Numbered from the stretch's first letter, positions 1 to 9,205 are shown. The stretch is DNA of 64,000 nucleotides from Clostridium kluyveri (GCF_001902295.1 NZ_CP018335.1:62001-126000); one strand, 5' to 3'. Program-made: numbers and translations. Notes: generated from the letters alone by a model not told the origin.

Positions 1-1
1 G

Positions 2-565
2 GAACGGGATACCCAGATAAGAGAACTTAAAGAGAGAAAAGAAAGTATAGAAAAAGAACTTGAGGAGGTCAACTACAAGCTGGGATACAGGGAAATGAAT
101 GATAGAACAAATGCCAGGATTGAGGAACTTTTGAACAAAGAAAAAGAGCTAAGCCAGCAGATTGCCAACTTGGATAAAAAAGAATCTCTGTGTGATGAAT
201 TCATAAAAACCAAGGTTGAACTTATGGAATCAAGTATTAATTCTAAATTCAAATATGTTAAGTTCAGATTCTTTAAAACCTTGGTTAATGGAGGGATTGA
301 AGAGGGCTGTGAACCCCTTGTAGATGGAGTTCCATTTTCTACGAACTTGAATTCAGGTGCCAGAATTAATGCCGGTATAGATATTATAAACACCTTGTCT
401 CAGCACTACGGAATTAATGCACCAATATTTATAGATAACAGGGAAAGCACCACAAAACTTATAGATGTAGAGAGTCAAGTAGTCAATCTAGTGGTAAGCA
501 AGTCAGATAAAAAATTAAGAATTGAAAATGGTGAACTTGTGGAGGAAAAGCAGCTTGCAAGTTAA
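2..565 (+). CDS. Phage AAA/SMC-like ATPase, C-terminal part (5' truncated)
   Basis: The frame is open from the first bases of the window, so only the last 187 or so residues are present. The visible part begins with a highly charged Glu/Lys/Arg coiled coil. It ends in an ATPase-head-like segment with a Gly-Ala-Arg-Ile-Asn-Ala-Gly signature-like stretch and a hydrophobic strand ending in IFIDNRES, which resembles a Walker B/D-loop. This layout (coiled coil then ABC-type C-lobe) is typical of the SbcC/RecN-like ATPases encoded next to RecT in Firmicutes phages. It probably works with RecT in phage recombination. The N-terminal Walker A half is outside the window, so the assignment is by family pattern and context. 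Confidence 0.7.
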   Translation, partial: ERDTQIRELKERKESIEKELEEVNYKLGYREMNDRTNARIEELLNKEKELSQQIANLDKKESLCDEFIKTKVELMESSINSKFKYVKFRFFKTLVNGGIEEGCEPLVDGVPFSTNLNSGARINAGIDIINTLSQHYGINAPIFIDNRESTTKLIDVESQVVNLVVSKSDKKLRIENGELVEEKQLAS

Positions 566-591
566 ATTGAGAATAAGGGAAGGTGATATAA

Positions 592-1524
592 ATGGAAAAT
601 AAAAGCACTGCAATAACACTAGCCAAAGAGGATGCCCTAAATCAGATAACGGAAAAGATAGGGGAACTTAGAAAAAATAATGATATAGCATTTCCTCCTA
701 ATTATTCAGTTGCCAATGCCCTAAACAGTGCATGGCTCCAACTTCAGGAAGTCAAGGACAAGAGCAATAAACCGGCACTTGAGGTATGTACCAAAAATTC
801 AATTATAGGTTCTCTTTATGATATGTGCCTGCAGGGACTGACACCTGCTAAAAAACAATGCTATTTTATAGTCTACGGAAACCAGCTGCAGCTTATGAGA
901 AGTTATATGGGAACTGTAGCAGTAACAAAGAGATTAAAAGGTGTTAAAGATATAAAAGCTTATTGCATTTACGAGGGTGATGAATTTGAACAGACATATG
1001 ATCTGGATACAGCAACTTTAAAGATTAGTAAATTCAATCCCAAGTTTGAAAATATAGATACAAATAAAATCAAAGGTGCCTTTGCAGTAGTAATCGGAGA
1101 GAATGGTCCCATCCATGTAGAGGTAATGAATATCGACCAGATTAGAAAAGCATGGGGACAGGGTATTGCCTATAAAAGTGGAAAATCTACAGCCCATAAT
1201 AATTTTACAGATGAAATGGCAAAGAAATCGGTGATAAACAGGGCTTGCAAGATGTATGCAAATACTTCTGACGACAGTGACCTTTTGATTGAAGCTTTTA
1301 ACAATACGGACAAGACCTATGATGAGGAGAGCATGGTAGGTAATGTTGAATATGAAGTTAAGGAAGAGATAAAGGAAAAGGCCAATAAGAAGTCTATAGA
1401 TATAAAGGCTTCTGAGGAAAAGACGGAAAAGCAGAATGTAATTGATGTGGAGCCTGAGAAGGTGGAAGAAAAACATAATTCAACCCCTACAGAACAAACT
1501 GAAACGGAAGGGCCAGGATTTTGA
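592..1524 (+). CDS. recT: RecT-family single-strand annealing recombinase
   Basis: This 310-residue protein has the RecT pattern: an N-terminal segment with LTPAKKQCYFI and QLQLMRSYMG followed by a conserved middle and a long, highly charged Lys/Glu tail from about residue 240. RecT proteins anneal complementary single strands and support phage recombination and replication. The ATG follows a GGAAGGTG ribosome-binding site. The gene sits directly after the ATPase and overlaps the next gene, so the three form one early operon. The acidic/Lys-rich tail is probably disordered. Length is normal for the family. Confidence 0.9.
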   Translation: MENKSTAITLAKEDALNQITEKIGELRKNNDIAFPPNYSVANALNSAWLQLQEVKDKSNKPALEVCTKNSIIGSLYDMCLQGLTPAKKQCYFIVYGNQLQLMRSYMGTVAVTKRLKGVKDIKAYCIYEGDEFEQTYDLDTATLKISKFNPKFENIDTNKIKGAFAVVIGENGPIHVEVMNIDQIRKAWGQGIAYKSGKSTAHNNFTDEMAKKSVINRACKMYANTSDDSDLLIEAFNNTDKTYDEESMVGNVEYEVKEEIKEKANKKSIDIKASEEKTEKQNVIDVEPEKVEEKHNSTPTEQTETEGPGF

Positions 1525-2249
1525 TGAAGCTCACAGTATTGGGGAGTGGTAGCAGTGGTAACTGCTATCTACTCCAGAATAAAGACGAAATCTTAATTGT
1601 AGAATGTGGATTGTCCTATAAGACTATTTTAAAAGGACTGGATTTTAATTTGATGAATGTTGTAGGGTGTTTGGTCACCCATTGTCATAAGGATCATTCT
1701 AAGGCTATAAAGGAGTTTATCAATAACGGAATAGATGTTTACAGCAGCAGTGGAACATTAAAGGCAGTAGATGCTGGGGATTATAGAGCACAAGTAATTG
1801 AATCTGAAAATCAGGTTTCTATAGGGTATTTTACTATACTTCCCTTTGAAACTGAACATGATGCAGTAGAGCCTTTAGGGTTTCTTATACAACATAGTGA
1901 TATGGGTAAACTGCTCTTTATTACAGATAGTTACTACTGCCAGTATAACTTTACAGGACTTAATCACATTATGATTGAGTGCAACTACAGTATGGATATT
2001 GTAAATGAAAACTTTGAAAAGGGATTAATACATCCTGTGCTTAGAAACAGGCTTTTGAAATCTCATTTTAGCCTGGAGAATGTAAAAGAATTTTTAAAGG
2101 TCACTGATTTAAGTCAGGTTAAAGATATTGTGCTTTTACATCTTAGTGATAGCAATAGTAATGCTGCACAGTTTCAAGAAGAGATAGAAAGGCTTACAGG
2201 AAAGCCTACCTATATTGCGGATAAAGGTTTGAAGATAGATTTATTTTAA
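1524..2249 (+). CDS. Metallo-beta-lactamase-fold hydrolase
   Basis: The motif THCHKDH near residue 53 is the HxHxDH metal-binding signature of the metallo-beta-lactamase fold, and the N-terminus LGSGSSGNCYLL is the usual first strand of the YycJ/phage MBL group. Later FITDSYY and LLHLSD supply further ligand regions. Proteins of this type are common beside RecT in clostridial prophages and are probably nucleases or phosphodiesterases; the substrate is unknown. The in-frame TTG at 1521 is possible, but the ATG at 1524 overlaps the recT stop codon and is preferred, implying translational coupling. Confidence 0.85.
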   Translation: MKLTVLGSGSSGNCYLLQNKDEILIVECGLSYKTILKGLDFNLMNVVGCLVTHCHKDHSKAIKEFINNGIDVYSSSGTLKAVDAGDYRAQVIESENQVSIGYFTILPFETEHDAVEPLGFLIQHSDMGKLLFITDSYYCQYNFTGLNHIMIECNYSMDIVNENFEKGLIHPVLRNRLLKSHFSLENVKEFLKVTDLSQVKDIVLLHLSDSNSNAAQFQEEIERLTGKPTYIADKGLKIDLF

Positions 2250-2262
2250 GGAGTATTGGATT

Positions 2263-3081
2263 ATGGGAGAAGGCAAAGGATGGATAAGTGTACACAGAAA
2301 AATTCAATACAGTTGGTTATGGCAAGAGAAGCCTTTTTCTAAAGGCCAGGCTTGGATTGACCTTCTCCTGTCAGCCAACCATAAGGATAAGAAAACTTTA
2401 CTTGGTAGTGAATTAATAAATGTAAAAAGAGGAAGTTTTATAACGTCACAAAAAAAATTAATGGAAAGATGGGGGTGGGGTACAGAAAAAACTAGAAGGT
2501 TTTTAAAGCTCCTTGCTACCGAAGAAATGATAAAATTATCAACTGATAAAAGAAAAACTATGATTACAGTAGTGAATTATGAAGAGTACCAAAATCAGAA
2601 CGGTTTAAATGAAGATATATCAACGAGTTCCGCCGATAACCAGAACGATAATGGATTACAAACAGATTACAAACAGAATGATAATGGATTACAAACAGAG
2701 ACAAACAATAATGATAATAAAGATAATAATATTACTACTACTGAAAAAGAGCCATGGGAAATAGCATTAAAATATTTTTGCCAAAAATCAGGAAAGCTGG
2801 ATCTGAATTTAAAACCTCGTGAACTAGAAGCCGCCCAGAAGATTTGTAATGAGGTGCCGTCCCTCAATACAGTTCTAAGAGGTATAGATCAAGCCTTTGA
2901 TAGATTCAAGCCAGATACTGAGAATGATAAAATAAACTCTTTTTGCTACTGCATAGGCATTATAAAAGATTTATGGAAACGTGAAAATATCAAGAATGGG
3001 GGTAAAAGTCATGATAGAGACCCAAAACAAGAAAATACAGAAAAGGGGATCGACAGCTCCGGGATTGGTTTCCACTTCTGA
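2263..3081 (+). CDS. DnaD-type phage replication initiator
   Basis: The N-terminal half (GWISVHRKIQYSWLW, later LMERWGWGTEKTRRFL) matches the winged-helix replisome-organiser domain of phage DnaD-like proteins. It is followed by an Asn/Asp-rich linker with a short repeated segment (DNGLQT) at about residues 125-150, and a helical C-terminal domain around residues 160-240. Such proteins bind the phage origin and recruit the DnaC-type loader encoded next. A good AAGGAG site precedes the ATG. The 3' end overlaps the start of the loader gene in another frame, consistent with coupled expression. Confidence 0.8.
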   Translation: MGEGKGWISVHRKIQYSWLWQEKPFSKGQAWIDLLLSANHKDKKTLLGSELINVKRGSFITSQKKLMERWGWGTEKTRRFLKLLATEEMIKLSTDKRKTMITVVNYEEYQNQNGLNEDISTSSADNQNDNGLQTDYKQNDNGLQTETNNNDNKDNNITTTEKEPWEIALKYFCQKSGKLDLNLKPRELEAAQKICNEVPSLNTVLRGIDQAFDRFKPDTENDKINSFCYCIGIIKDLWKRENIKNGGKSHDRDPKQENTEKGIDSSGIGFHF

Positions 3082-3880
3082 AACAGAACTAGACAATTGT
3101 CCTGTTTGTGGTGAACCTACAGGAAAAGTGGTCAGGCTAATGGGGAGAAATTATATAGTCCCAAGGATGTGTAAGTGTAAAAAAGAAGCCTTTGAAGAAA
3201 ACGAGCGTATATCTCAAGCCAGAGAAAAGCAGATTAGGCTTGAGAGAATATTTAATAACAGCTTAATGACCAGGGAGTTTAGGGAGTTCACCTTTGAAAG
3301 CTGGGACCATACTTTGGGCAATGAGAGCATGTATGAACTAGGAATAAAGTATGTGAAATGTTTCAAAGAAAAAGCCTTGAAAGAAAACGTAGGCCTGCTT
3401 ATTTACGGAAAGCCAGGTAACGGAAAAACATTTTTATCGGGGTGTATTGCTAATACACTTATAAAACAGTTTATACCTGTGGTTTGTGTTTCTGCTATTG
3501 GAATTTTGGAGAGGATAAAGAGCAGTTTCAGAAGCTACGGTGATGAAGGAGTGCAAAACATACTCAATTGCTTGGATAACGCAGATTTGGTGATTATTGA
3601 CGATATAGGAGTTGAAAATAATACGGATTGGTCCAGAGCTACCATGTATCAAATATTGGATTCAAGATACAGGAAGAAAAAACCATTAATTATAACGTCA
3701 AATCTGTCAATGAATCAGCTTAAGAGAAGATATGACAGGGACTGTGAATATGATATTGGCAGAACTGCAGATAGATTAATCCATGATATGTGTTCCCCTA
3801 TTGAAAATACAGGTTCAAGTATACGGATAAAGAATGGGATTAGAAAAACCCAGATACTCAGAGATATACTAAACAGTTAG
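3011..3880 (+). CDS. DnaC/DnaI-like helicase loader ATPase
   Basis: An N-terminal four-Cys zinc motif (NCPVCGEPT then MCKCK) is followed by an AAA+ ATPase with Walker A GKPGNGKT and Walker B LVIIDDIG, then a sensor ITSNL and an arginine-rich C-terminus. This is the normal architecture of phage DnaC/DnaI helicase loaders. In-frame starts exist at 2981 (GTG) and 2996, but the ATG at 3011 has a G-rich Shine-Dalgarno just upstream and gives the shorter N-terminus MIETQNKK. It overlaps the initiator gene, so initiator and loader are made together. Confidence 0.85.
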   Translation: MIETQNKKIQKRGSTAPGLVSTSETELDNCPVCGEPTGKVVRLMGRNYIVPRMCKCKKEAFEENERISQAREKQIRLERIFNNSLMTREFREFTFESWDHTLGNESMYELGIKYVKCFKEKALKENVGLLIYGKPGNGKTFLSGCIANTLIKQFIPVVCVSAIGILERIKSSFRSYGDEGVQNILNCLDNADLVIIDDIGVENNTDWSRATMYQILDSRYRKKKPLIITSNLSMNQLKRRYDRDCEYDIGRTADRLIHDMCSPIENTGSSIRIKNGIRKTQILRDILNS

Positions 3881-3898
3881 AAAGTAAGGAGGAATAAT

Positions 3899-4726
3899 GT
3901 GAAACTTAAGAATTTAAGCAACATAAAGTGGATTGGTGGCAAACATGGAAAGGAAGAACGGTACCTGGAACTTATGCCTAAACATAAAATATTTGCGGAC
4001 TGTACTTTTGGAAGTGGAGCTGTGACTTTTTACAAGAGTGTCAAGTCTCCGGCCAAAATAACAGTTGTCAATGATAAAAATGACGAGCTTATAAACTACA
4101 TGCTTGTTTTAAGGGATAGACCGGAAGAATTATTCCATGCATGTGATGGGCTGCCATACAGTGAAGCACTTTATAAAAAATATAAATGGGACCCTCTACC
4201 TGAGGATAGTTTAGAAAGAGCTGTCAGGTTTTTTTACAAGATGCGGTTGACATTCTCAGGAGGAGGCCACAAATACAGGAATGGATTAGGGCTTTCAAAG
4301 ACTCAAGACAAGGCTGGGACTTATAGGTCTGCAGTTAACTTAATACCTAAGATGGCCCAAATAATCAAGACATGGAATATACTCTGCAGGGATTTTCAGG
4401 AGGTAATTGATTTCTACGATACGGAAGATACATTGTTCTTCCTAGACCCTCCCTATGTGGGATATGAAAATATTTATGCGGGTGGATTTCAACCAGAGGA
4501 CCATTTGAGGCTAAGAAGGAGACTTGAAAAAATAAAGGGAAAAGCCATGGTCTGCTACTATCCGGATCCGTTGATTGATGAATTATATTATGACTGGCAC
4601 AGGGTTGAATACAATACAGCTTCACAGATTGAGGTTAGAAGTGATGGAGATAAGTGTCCGATCCGGACTGAATTAATTCTCATGAACTATAAACCTCAGG
4701 TAGAGGAACAGATGAAAATTGTTTGA
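3899..4726 (+). CDS. D12-class DNA adenine methyltransferase (Dam-like)
   Basis: The SAM-binding motif lies in ADCTFGSGAVTF and the catalytic motif is a standard DPPY (FFLDPPYVGY, about residue 180). Order and length (275 residues) fit the D12/Dam class, which methylates adenine N6. The N-terminus KWIGGKHGK replaces the usual KWxGGK motif with little change. Translation probably starts at a GTG, since AAGGAGG lies seven bases upstream of 3899. In phages such enzymes usually protect DNA from host restriction or mark origins. It is the first of three methyltransferases in this prophage. Confidence 0.88.
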   Translation: MKLKNLSNIKWIGGKHGKEERYLELMPKHKIFADCTFGSGAVTFYKSVKSPAKITVVNDKNDELINYMLVLRDRPEELFHACDGLPYSEALYKKYKWDPLPEDSLERAVRFFYKMRLTFSGGGHKYRNGLGLSKTQDKAGTYRSAVNLIPKMAQIIKTWNILCRDFQEVIDFYDTEDTLFFLDPPYVGYENIYAGGFQPEDHLRLRRRLEKIKGKAMVCYYPDPLIDELYYDWHRVEYNTASQIEVRSDGDKCPIRTELILMNYKPQVEEQMKIV

Positions 4727-4740
4727 TTGAGGTGATAAAA

Positions 4741-5166
4741 ATGGCAGTTGCATTCGAAAGAAAAAAAGAAACCCTGGACTTTGTAAGAGATAACTGGGAA
4801 ATCATGTACAAAAAGGACATAGCAAAGAAATTGGGCTGTAGTGCTTCAACCGTGAGCATAATAGGAACGGAATTGGGGTTGCCTATTCAGGGTAGGTCGA
4901 AGGAATCATTCTATCGCATAGATAGCATCAAGAGGATGAAAAATGATTTTAGACTGGGGGAGAAAATAACTTTAAGAGTAAGTTATGGTAAGGGTAGACG
5001 CAAAATCGTAAAAGGTATTGTGACCGATAAGACAGACTATTTGGTGCTGGTAAAGTGGAAAAAGTATGGAGAAGATAGGCGTGAAAGTTTTAGATATGAT
5101 GAGTTCTGTGTGGGAGAAGTGCAGGTTGTTTCGCGAAATGAAAAATATATGACAGAAAGTTTGTGA
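4741..5166 (+). CDS. Helix-turn-helix protein of unknown role
   Basis: Residues 10-50 contain a likely helix-turn-helix (NWEIMYKKDIAKKLGCSAS then VSIIGTELGL). The second half is a basic beta-rich segment with RRKIVKGIVTDKTDYLVLVKW, resembling a small SH3-like fold. The ATG at 4741 has GAGGTG at an ideal distance and is preferred to the TTG at 4723. It lies between two methyltransferase genes and could be a DNA-binding accessory or an early regulator. No specific family is recognised with confidence. Confidence 0.65.
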   Translation: MAVAFERKKETLDFVRDNWEIMYKKDIAKKLGCSASTVSIIGTELGLPIQGRSKESFYRIDSIKRMKNDFRLGEKITLRVSYGKGRRKIVKGIVTDKTDYLVLVKWKKYGEDRRESFRYDEFCVGEVQVVSRNEKYMTESL

Positions 5167-5170
5167 GAAA

Positions 5171-6610
5171 ATGAAGCAGATTAGTATACTGGATGAAATT
5201 ATAGTAGATAATTTCGCTGGAGGTGGCGGAGCATCAACTGGAATAGAGATGGCCACCGGGCATAGCGTAGAGATTGCAATTAACCATGATCCTGCAGCAA
5301 TAGCCATGCATAAAGTGAATCATCCTCAGACAGAACATTATTGTGAATCTGTTTGGGAAGTTGATCCGGTGAAAGCTGTAAGAGGTAGAAGAGTTGGTTT
5401 AGCTTGGTTTAGTCCCGATTGTAAGCATTTTTCAAAGGCAAAAGGAGGAAAACCATGTGATAAAAAAATAAGAGGTTTAGCATGGATTGTACTGAAATGG
5501 GCTGCTCTAGTCAGGCCACGGGTGATTATGCTTGAAAATGTAGAGGAGTTTCAGACTTGGGGACCTTTGAACAGAAGAAGGCATCCTATAAAAAATAAAA
5601 AGGGAGAAACTTATTGGAAATGGAGAAAGCAACTTGAAGCCTTAGGATATAAAGTTGATTCAAGAGAATTGATTGCAGCTGACTATGGAACTCCAACAAA
5701 GAGAAAGCGTTTTTTTATGGTTGCAAGATGTGATGGTCAACCTATTATATGGCCTAAGAAAACTCATGGAGATAGAAATAGTGAGGAAGTTAAAAACGGA
5801 ATACTAAAGCCGTATGTTCCAGCAGCTGAGGTTATTGATTGGAGTATCCCTTGCAAAAGCATATTTGGTAGAAAAAAGCCACTTGTGAAAAATACTATGA
5901 AACGCATAGCAAGAGGAATACAAAAGTTTGTAATTGAAAATCCTGAGCCGTTTATAATGCAAATTGGTCAAACTGGATTCACGAAAGATAGAAATAAATC
6001 AATTCATGAGCCGTTAACAACTATAGTAAGTAAGGCAGAACATTGTTTAGTAACACCTTACTTAATTCAATATCATTCAGAAACCACTAAAGATGGAGTA
6101 AGAGGACAATCTATTAAAGAGCCAATTATGACATTAGATAGTTCACCCAGATATGGATTAGTAAGTGCGTTTATTATACAGATGAATAAAAATATGATAG
6201 GAACAGATATGAAAGAACCTATTAATACCATTGTTGCAGGACCAGGACACATGGGAGAAGTAAGAGCTTTCTTGATTAAGTATTATGGTCAAGGTGTGGG
6301 GCAGGATATTAATGAACCATTAGATACTATAGTCAGTAAAGATAGATTTGGATTAGTTACAATTTATGGACAAGATTATCAAATAGCTGATATTGGAATG
6401 AGAATGCTAGAGCCTCATGAACTATTTGTAGCTCAAGGGTTTCCAAGTAACTATATTATAGATCATGATTATGAAGGGAAAAGATATCCGAAAACAGCTC
6501 AAGTAGCACGTTGTGGCAATGCAGTACCTCCACCCTTTGCAGAAGCACTGGTAAGAGCAAATCTTCCAGAGTTATGCGAAGGCAATGGAAGGTTTAGAGA
6601 AGTAGGTTAA
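5171..6610 (+). CDS. C5-cytosine DNA methyltransferase with repeated recognition region
   Basis: Motif I is FAGGGGASTG at the N-terminus. The catalytic loop is PDCKHFS around residues 82-88, where the usual PCQ is PDC, with the Cys retained. Motif VI is LENVEEF, and the C-terminal motifs IX/X are EPHELFVAQGFP and ARCGNAVPPPFAEAL. Between about residues 255 and 400 four related units occur, each built as EP(L/I)xTIVxxxxxxGLV plus (F/Y)LIxY. This repeated block occupies the target-recognition position. The product methylates cytosine at C5. It starts four bases after the previous gene; its own Shine-Dalgarno is weak. Confidence 0.88.
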   Translation: MKQISILDEIIVDNFAGGGGASTGIEMATGHSVEIAINHDPAAIAMHKVNHPQTEHYCESVWEVDPVKAVRGRRVGLAWFSPDCKHFSKAKGGKPCDKKIRGLAWIVLKWAALVRPRVIMLENVEEFQTWGPLNRRRHPIKNKKGETYWKWRKQLEALGYKVDSRELIAADYGTPTKRKRFFMVARCDGQPIIWPKKTHGDRNSEEVKNGILKPYVPAAEVIDWSIPCKSIFGRKKPLVKNTMKRIARGIQKFVIENPEPFIMQIGQTGFTKDRNKSIHEPLTTIVSKAEHCLVTPYLIQYHSETTKDGVRGQSIKEPIMTLDSSPRYGLVSAFIIQMNKNMIGTDMKEPINTIVAGPGHMGEVRAFLIKYYGQGVGQDINEPLDTIVSKDRFGLVTIYGQDYQIADIGMRMLEPHELFVAQGFPSNYIIDHDYEGKRYPKTAQVARCGNAVPPPFAEALVRANLPELCEGNGRFREVG

Positions 6611-6776
6611 TACGTGATGCAAACTTAATTTATATAAATAACAGCCAATTTAAGCCATAGGTATAGCAAATCTCAAAGAAGAGGGGACAAGTAGTATAAT
6701 TAATCGTCTTGAAATTAGGATGGGTTTAAAAGGACTATATTAGAGTTTTAGAATATTAGTGTAGTAGGTGAGAAAG

Positions 6777-6893
6777 ATGAAAAAGAAAAGTCCTAAGATG
6801 TGCAATCATTACTGGAAAAGTGTTGGTAAAACTAGGTCGGGTGGAATTATTAAAAGATGTTTGATATGCGGTGAATATTGCATTGTTAAATAA
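6777..6893 (+). CDS. Small Cys-rich (zinc-knuckle-like) protein
   Basis: A 38-codon frame starts at ATG with GGTGAG seven bases upstream. The peptide is basic and contains MCNHYW followed later by RCLICGEYC. The spaced Cys and His residues are typical of small phage zinc-ribbon proteins. It ends 16 bases before the next gene, which has its own AAGGAG site. Function is unknown. Confidence 0.5.
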   Translation: MKKKSPKMCNHYWKSVGKTRSGGIIKRCLICGEYCIVK

Positions 6894-6909
6894 AAAGGAG
6901 TGAATATTA

Positions 6910-7638
6910 ATGAGCTATAAAGAAAAGTGCTTTGGATATTTTAGCAGTAACAAAGGACAAGAAAAAGGAGATTTATTAAAAGGTGCAGTTAGTAAATTTG
7001 GAATAACTAGGTTGACAGCAGAGAACTATTACTCCAGGTGGAAAGCTCAAAATCCAAGTTCCGTTGATGAGGTGGCAGAAAAGGCAGTAGATTATATTTT
7101 TGGAGAAGGTGAAGGGGAAGAAATAGAAAAGAAAAAACCAAGTTTAACAGATGAGATGATACTTGAGGAATTAAATAAAATTGGGTTCAGTTATCTTTCG
7201 ATAAGTACTAATATGATTAAATGCATTGCAAATAAATTTAACTTGGAAGAACATACTGCAAAATTTAGGTTGGAGGAATTGGCTAAGAAAAGAAAAGTTA
7301 AAAAAGAGGAGGTGAAACCGAAGCTATCGGGGGATGAAATAAATGAGTTATGTGAAAATACGGAGTTTGAAAAAGAGACTGTTGCTGTGGACGATAAGCC
7401 GGCGAAGCCAGCCGATAAACCCTCGAAGGACTGCGAAGAATCGGCGAAAGATGTTAATAAAAAATTTGGGCAAAGACTGAAAATAGCGTTGCTCCAAGGG
7501 AAGGTAATGAGTTATGAAATTCAAGAGGGTGGATTTCTTTTAAGGCAAAAATCTTATATTAATAGCATACCAGTAGATTTCAAGGATATTGATGATTTTA
7601 TTGCAGAACTTAGGGAGCTTAAGGAAGTGATGGCATGA
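6910..7638 (+). CDS. Phage protein of unknown function (replication-region)
   Basis: This 242-residue protein has an N-terminal segment with SKFGITRLTAENYYSRWK, which looks like a small HTH, a middle helical segment, and a Lys/Pro/Asp/Glu-rich linker near residues 150-185. It ends in a compact beta-rich tail (EIQEGGFLLRQKSYIN). Upstream is an AAAGGAGTG ribosome-binding site. It overlaps the RuvC-like gene by four bases, so the two are probably co-translated. No enzyme motif is visible. Confidence 0.6.
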   Translation: MSYKEKCFGYFSSNKGQEKGDLLKGAVSKFGITRLTAENYYSRWKAQNPSSVDEVAEKAVDYIFGEGEGEEIEKKKPSLTDEMILEELNKIGFSYLSISTNMIKCIANKFNLEEHTAKFRLEELAKKRKVKKEEVKPKLSGDEINELCENTEFEKETVAVDDKPAKPADKPSKDCEESAKDVNKKFGQRLKIALLQGKVMSYEIQEGGFLLRQKSYINSIPVDFKDIDDFIAELRELKEVMA

Positions 7639-8147
7639 TTTTAGCAATAGATCCGGGTAATAGAGAAAGTGCCTATGTGGTGATGGATTATAATTTAAAG
7701 CCTATAGAGTTTGGAAAGTTTGGAAATGAAGATGTTAGGCAGGAATTGAGAAGAAATATTAAAAAATATGGACATGAATTAAGAATAGCAATAGAAATGG
7801 TAGCAAGTTATGGTATGGCTGTGGGGCGTGAAGTATTTGAAACCTGCGTATGGATTGGCAGATTTACTGAGATGGTAGAACAATTCAACATGAATACAAA
7901 TTATATATATCGTAAAGATGAAAAGCTGAATTTGTGCAATTCTCAGAGAGCAAATGATAGTACTATAACACAAGCTCTAGTGGATAGATTTGCATATGGA
8001 ACACGGAACCATGGCAAGGGCACGAAAAAGGCTCCAGGGTGGTTTTATGGATTTAAGAAAGACATATGGCAGGCTTATGCAGTGGGAGTTACTTATTTTG
8101 ATTTGTATTTGGCTAGAGATGGAATATGGGAGAGGAGGGCAAAGTAA
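7635..8147 (+). CDS. RuvC-like Holliday-junction resolvase
   Basis: The protein begins MILAIDPGNRES, giving the first RNase-H-fold carboxylate (D6). IAIEMVAS supplies the second acidic residue (E54), and a C-terminal KDIWQAYAVGV carries the terminal Asp-helix. At 170 residues it fits phage RuvC-like endonucleases. These resolve branched DNA before packaging and partner functionally with RecT and the ATPase encoded upstream. It overlaps its upstream neighbour by four bases and abuts the next gene. Confidence 0.8.
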   Translation: MILAIDPGNRESAYVVMDYNLKPIEFGKFGNEDVRQELRRNIKKYGHELRIAIEMVASYGMAVGREVFETCVWIGRFTEMVEQFNMNTNYIYRKDEKLNLCNSQRANDSTITQALVDRFAYGTRNHGKGTKKAPGWFYGFKKDIWQAYAVGVTYFDLYLARDGIWERRAK

Positions 8148-8540
8148 ATGCAAAATAATGATAAGAACAGTGTTAATAATGTCGATACTAGCAGTCCAAT
8201 ATTTAAAAAAATACTTAGTCAGCTGGATGTAAGAATAAAGGCTATAATGGATAAAGTTTATGACAATAAGGACTTTCAAAGTGGAGATATAACTTTAAAG
8301 ATAACATTAGGTACAGTAACCAATGCAAAAGAATTTGTGGTGATGAAGGAAGGCAGATTAATTAATAAGGAATACGAATATAAAAGCTTAGATATAAAAC
8401 ATGCCATTACGACAACACTAAAACAAACAGATAAAACTGATGGAGAATATATAGGGCAAAAAGAATTAATTAAAAATAGTGACGGGGATTTTATAGAAGT
8501 TCCAATTAAAGATGGGCAAATGAATATGTTTGATAGATAA
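8148..8540 (+). CDS. Conserved phage protein, unknown function
   Basis: 130 residues, starting directly after the resolvase stop; its ribosome-binding site (GGAGAGGAGGG) lies inside the resolvase 3' end. It has a mixed beta-rich core (DITLKITLGTVTNAKEFVV) and ends in MNMFDR, a tail reminiscent of clamp- or polymerase-binding peptides, although this is only a resemblance. Located in the replication operon. Confidence 0.6.
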   Translation: MQNNDKNSVNNVDTSSPIFKKILSQLDVRIKAIMDKVYDNKDFQSGDITLKITLGTVTNAKEFVVMKEGRLINKEYEYKSLDIKHAITTTLKQTDKTDGEYIGQKELIKNSDGDFIEVPIKDGQMNMFDR

Positions 8541-8553
8541 GAAGGTGGTTAAT

Positions 8554-8826
8554 ATGCTTGATACTGCAACGGTAACATTGTCATATAAGGAATTTCAAGA
8601 GTTAATAAATAAGAATAATGAAGCAGAATGTTATAGGCAAAAAGTTCATGCTTTAAGAAAAAAACTAGAAAGTAGAGACGAAAGAAAAGCGTTAGATAGT
8701 ATAGTAGATATCTTATTTAAGGCTAATGATAGTAAAACAGCTAAAGAGAAACAAGCTTATATTAGAGAATGTTTGGAAATATATTGTAAGACGTTTGATA
8801 TATCCATAGAGGAATTACTTAGATAA
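8554..8826 (+). CDS. Small helical phage protein, unknown function
   Basis: 90 residues from the ATG at 8554, which has GAAGGTGG six bases upstream; an in-frame TTG at 8530 lacks a site. The sequence is strongly helical and charged (QKVHALRKKLESRDERK), probably a coiled coil. No known motif. Confidence 0.55.
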   Translation: MLDTATVTLSYKEFQELINKNNEAECYRQKVHALRKKLESRDERKALDSIVDILFKANDSKTAKEKQAYIRECLEIYCKTFDISIEELLR

Positions 8827-8840
8827 AGAGGGTGAATACA

Positions 8841-9161
8841 TTGAAACTAAAGCTAATGGTGCTTAGGAAGCTGATAGACCGAAGAGGAAATAAGATAGAC
8901 AATCGTACAATGTCTTGGCAGGATTGGAAGGATAAAGTTTTAGAGGAAGCAGGAGAGCTGTGTGAGGCTCTCTCCTCTGGAGATAAGAAAAAGATAATGG
9001 AAGAGGTGCTGGATGTTATTCAAGTGGGTATTGGGATTCTGGCCAAGCTTTTTAGAGAGAATTTTGACATAGTTCAGGGATTTCACAGGCACAACAAAAA
9101 GTTGGTTGACAGAGGCTGTGAGGCTTGCGGGGAAGTTGGGGCTAATGTGTGTAGGAAGTAG
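8841..9161 (+). CDS. MazG-like nucleotide pyrophosphohydrolase
   Basis: Residues with KVLEEAGELCEAL and MEEVLDVIQV form the two acidic helices (EExxE and ExxD) that bind Mg2+ in the all-alpha MazG/HisE superfamily, which hydrolyses nucleoside triphosphates. A TTG at 8841 with GAGGGTG six bases upstream is the likely start; GTG at 8832 is possible but too close to the site. Two Cys near the C-terminus (CEACGE) are unusual for the family. It may clean the nucleotide pool or counter stringent/alarmone responses during phage growth. Confidence 0.7.
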   Translation: MKLKLMVLRKLIDRRGNKIDNRTMSWQDWKDKVLEEAGELCEALSSGDKKKIMEEVLDVIQVGIGILAKLFRENFDIVQGFHRHNKKLVDRGCEACGEVGANVCRK

Positions 9162-9205
9162 AATGTAAAGTGATAATATTATGTATTTGAAAGAAGGGAT
9201 TAAAT

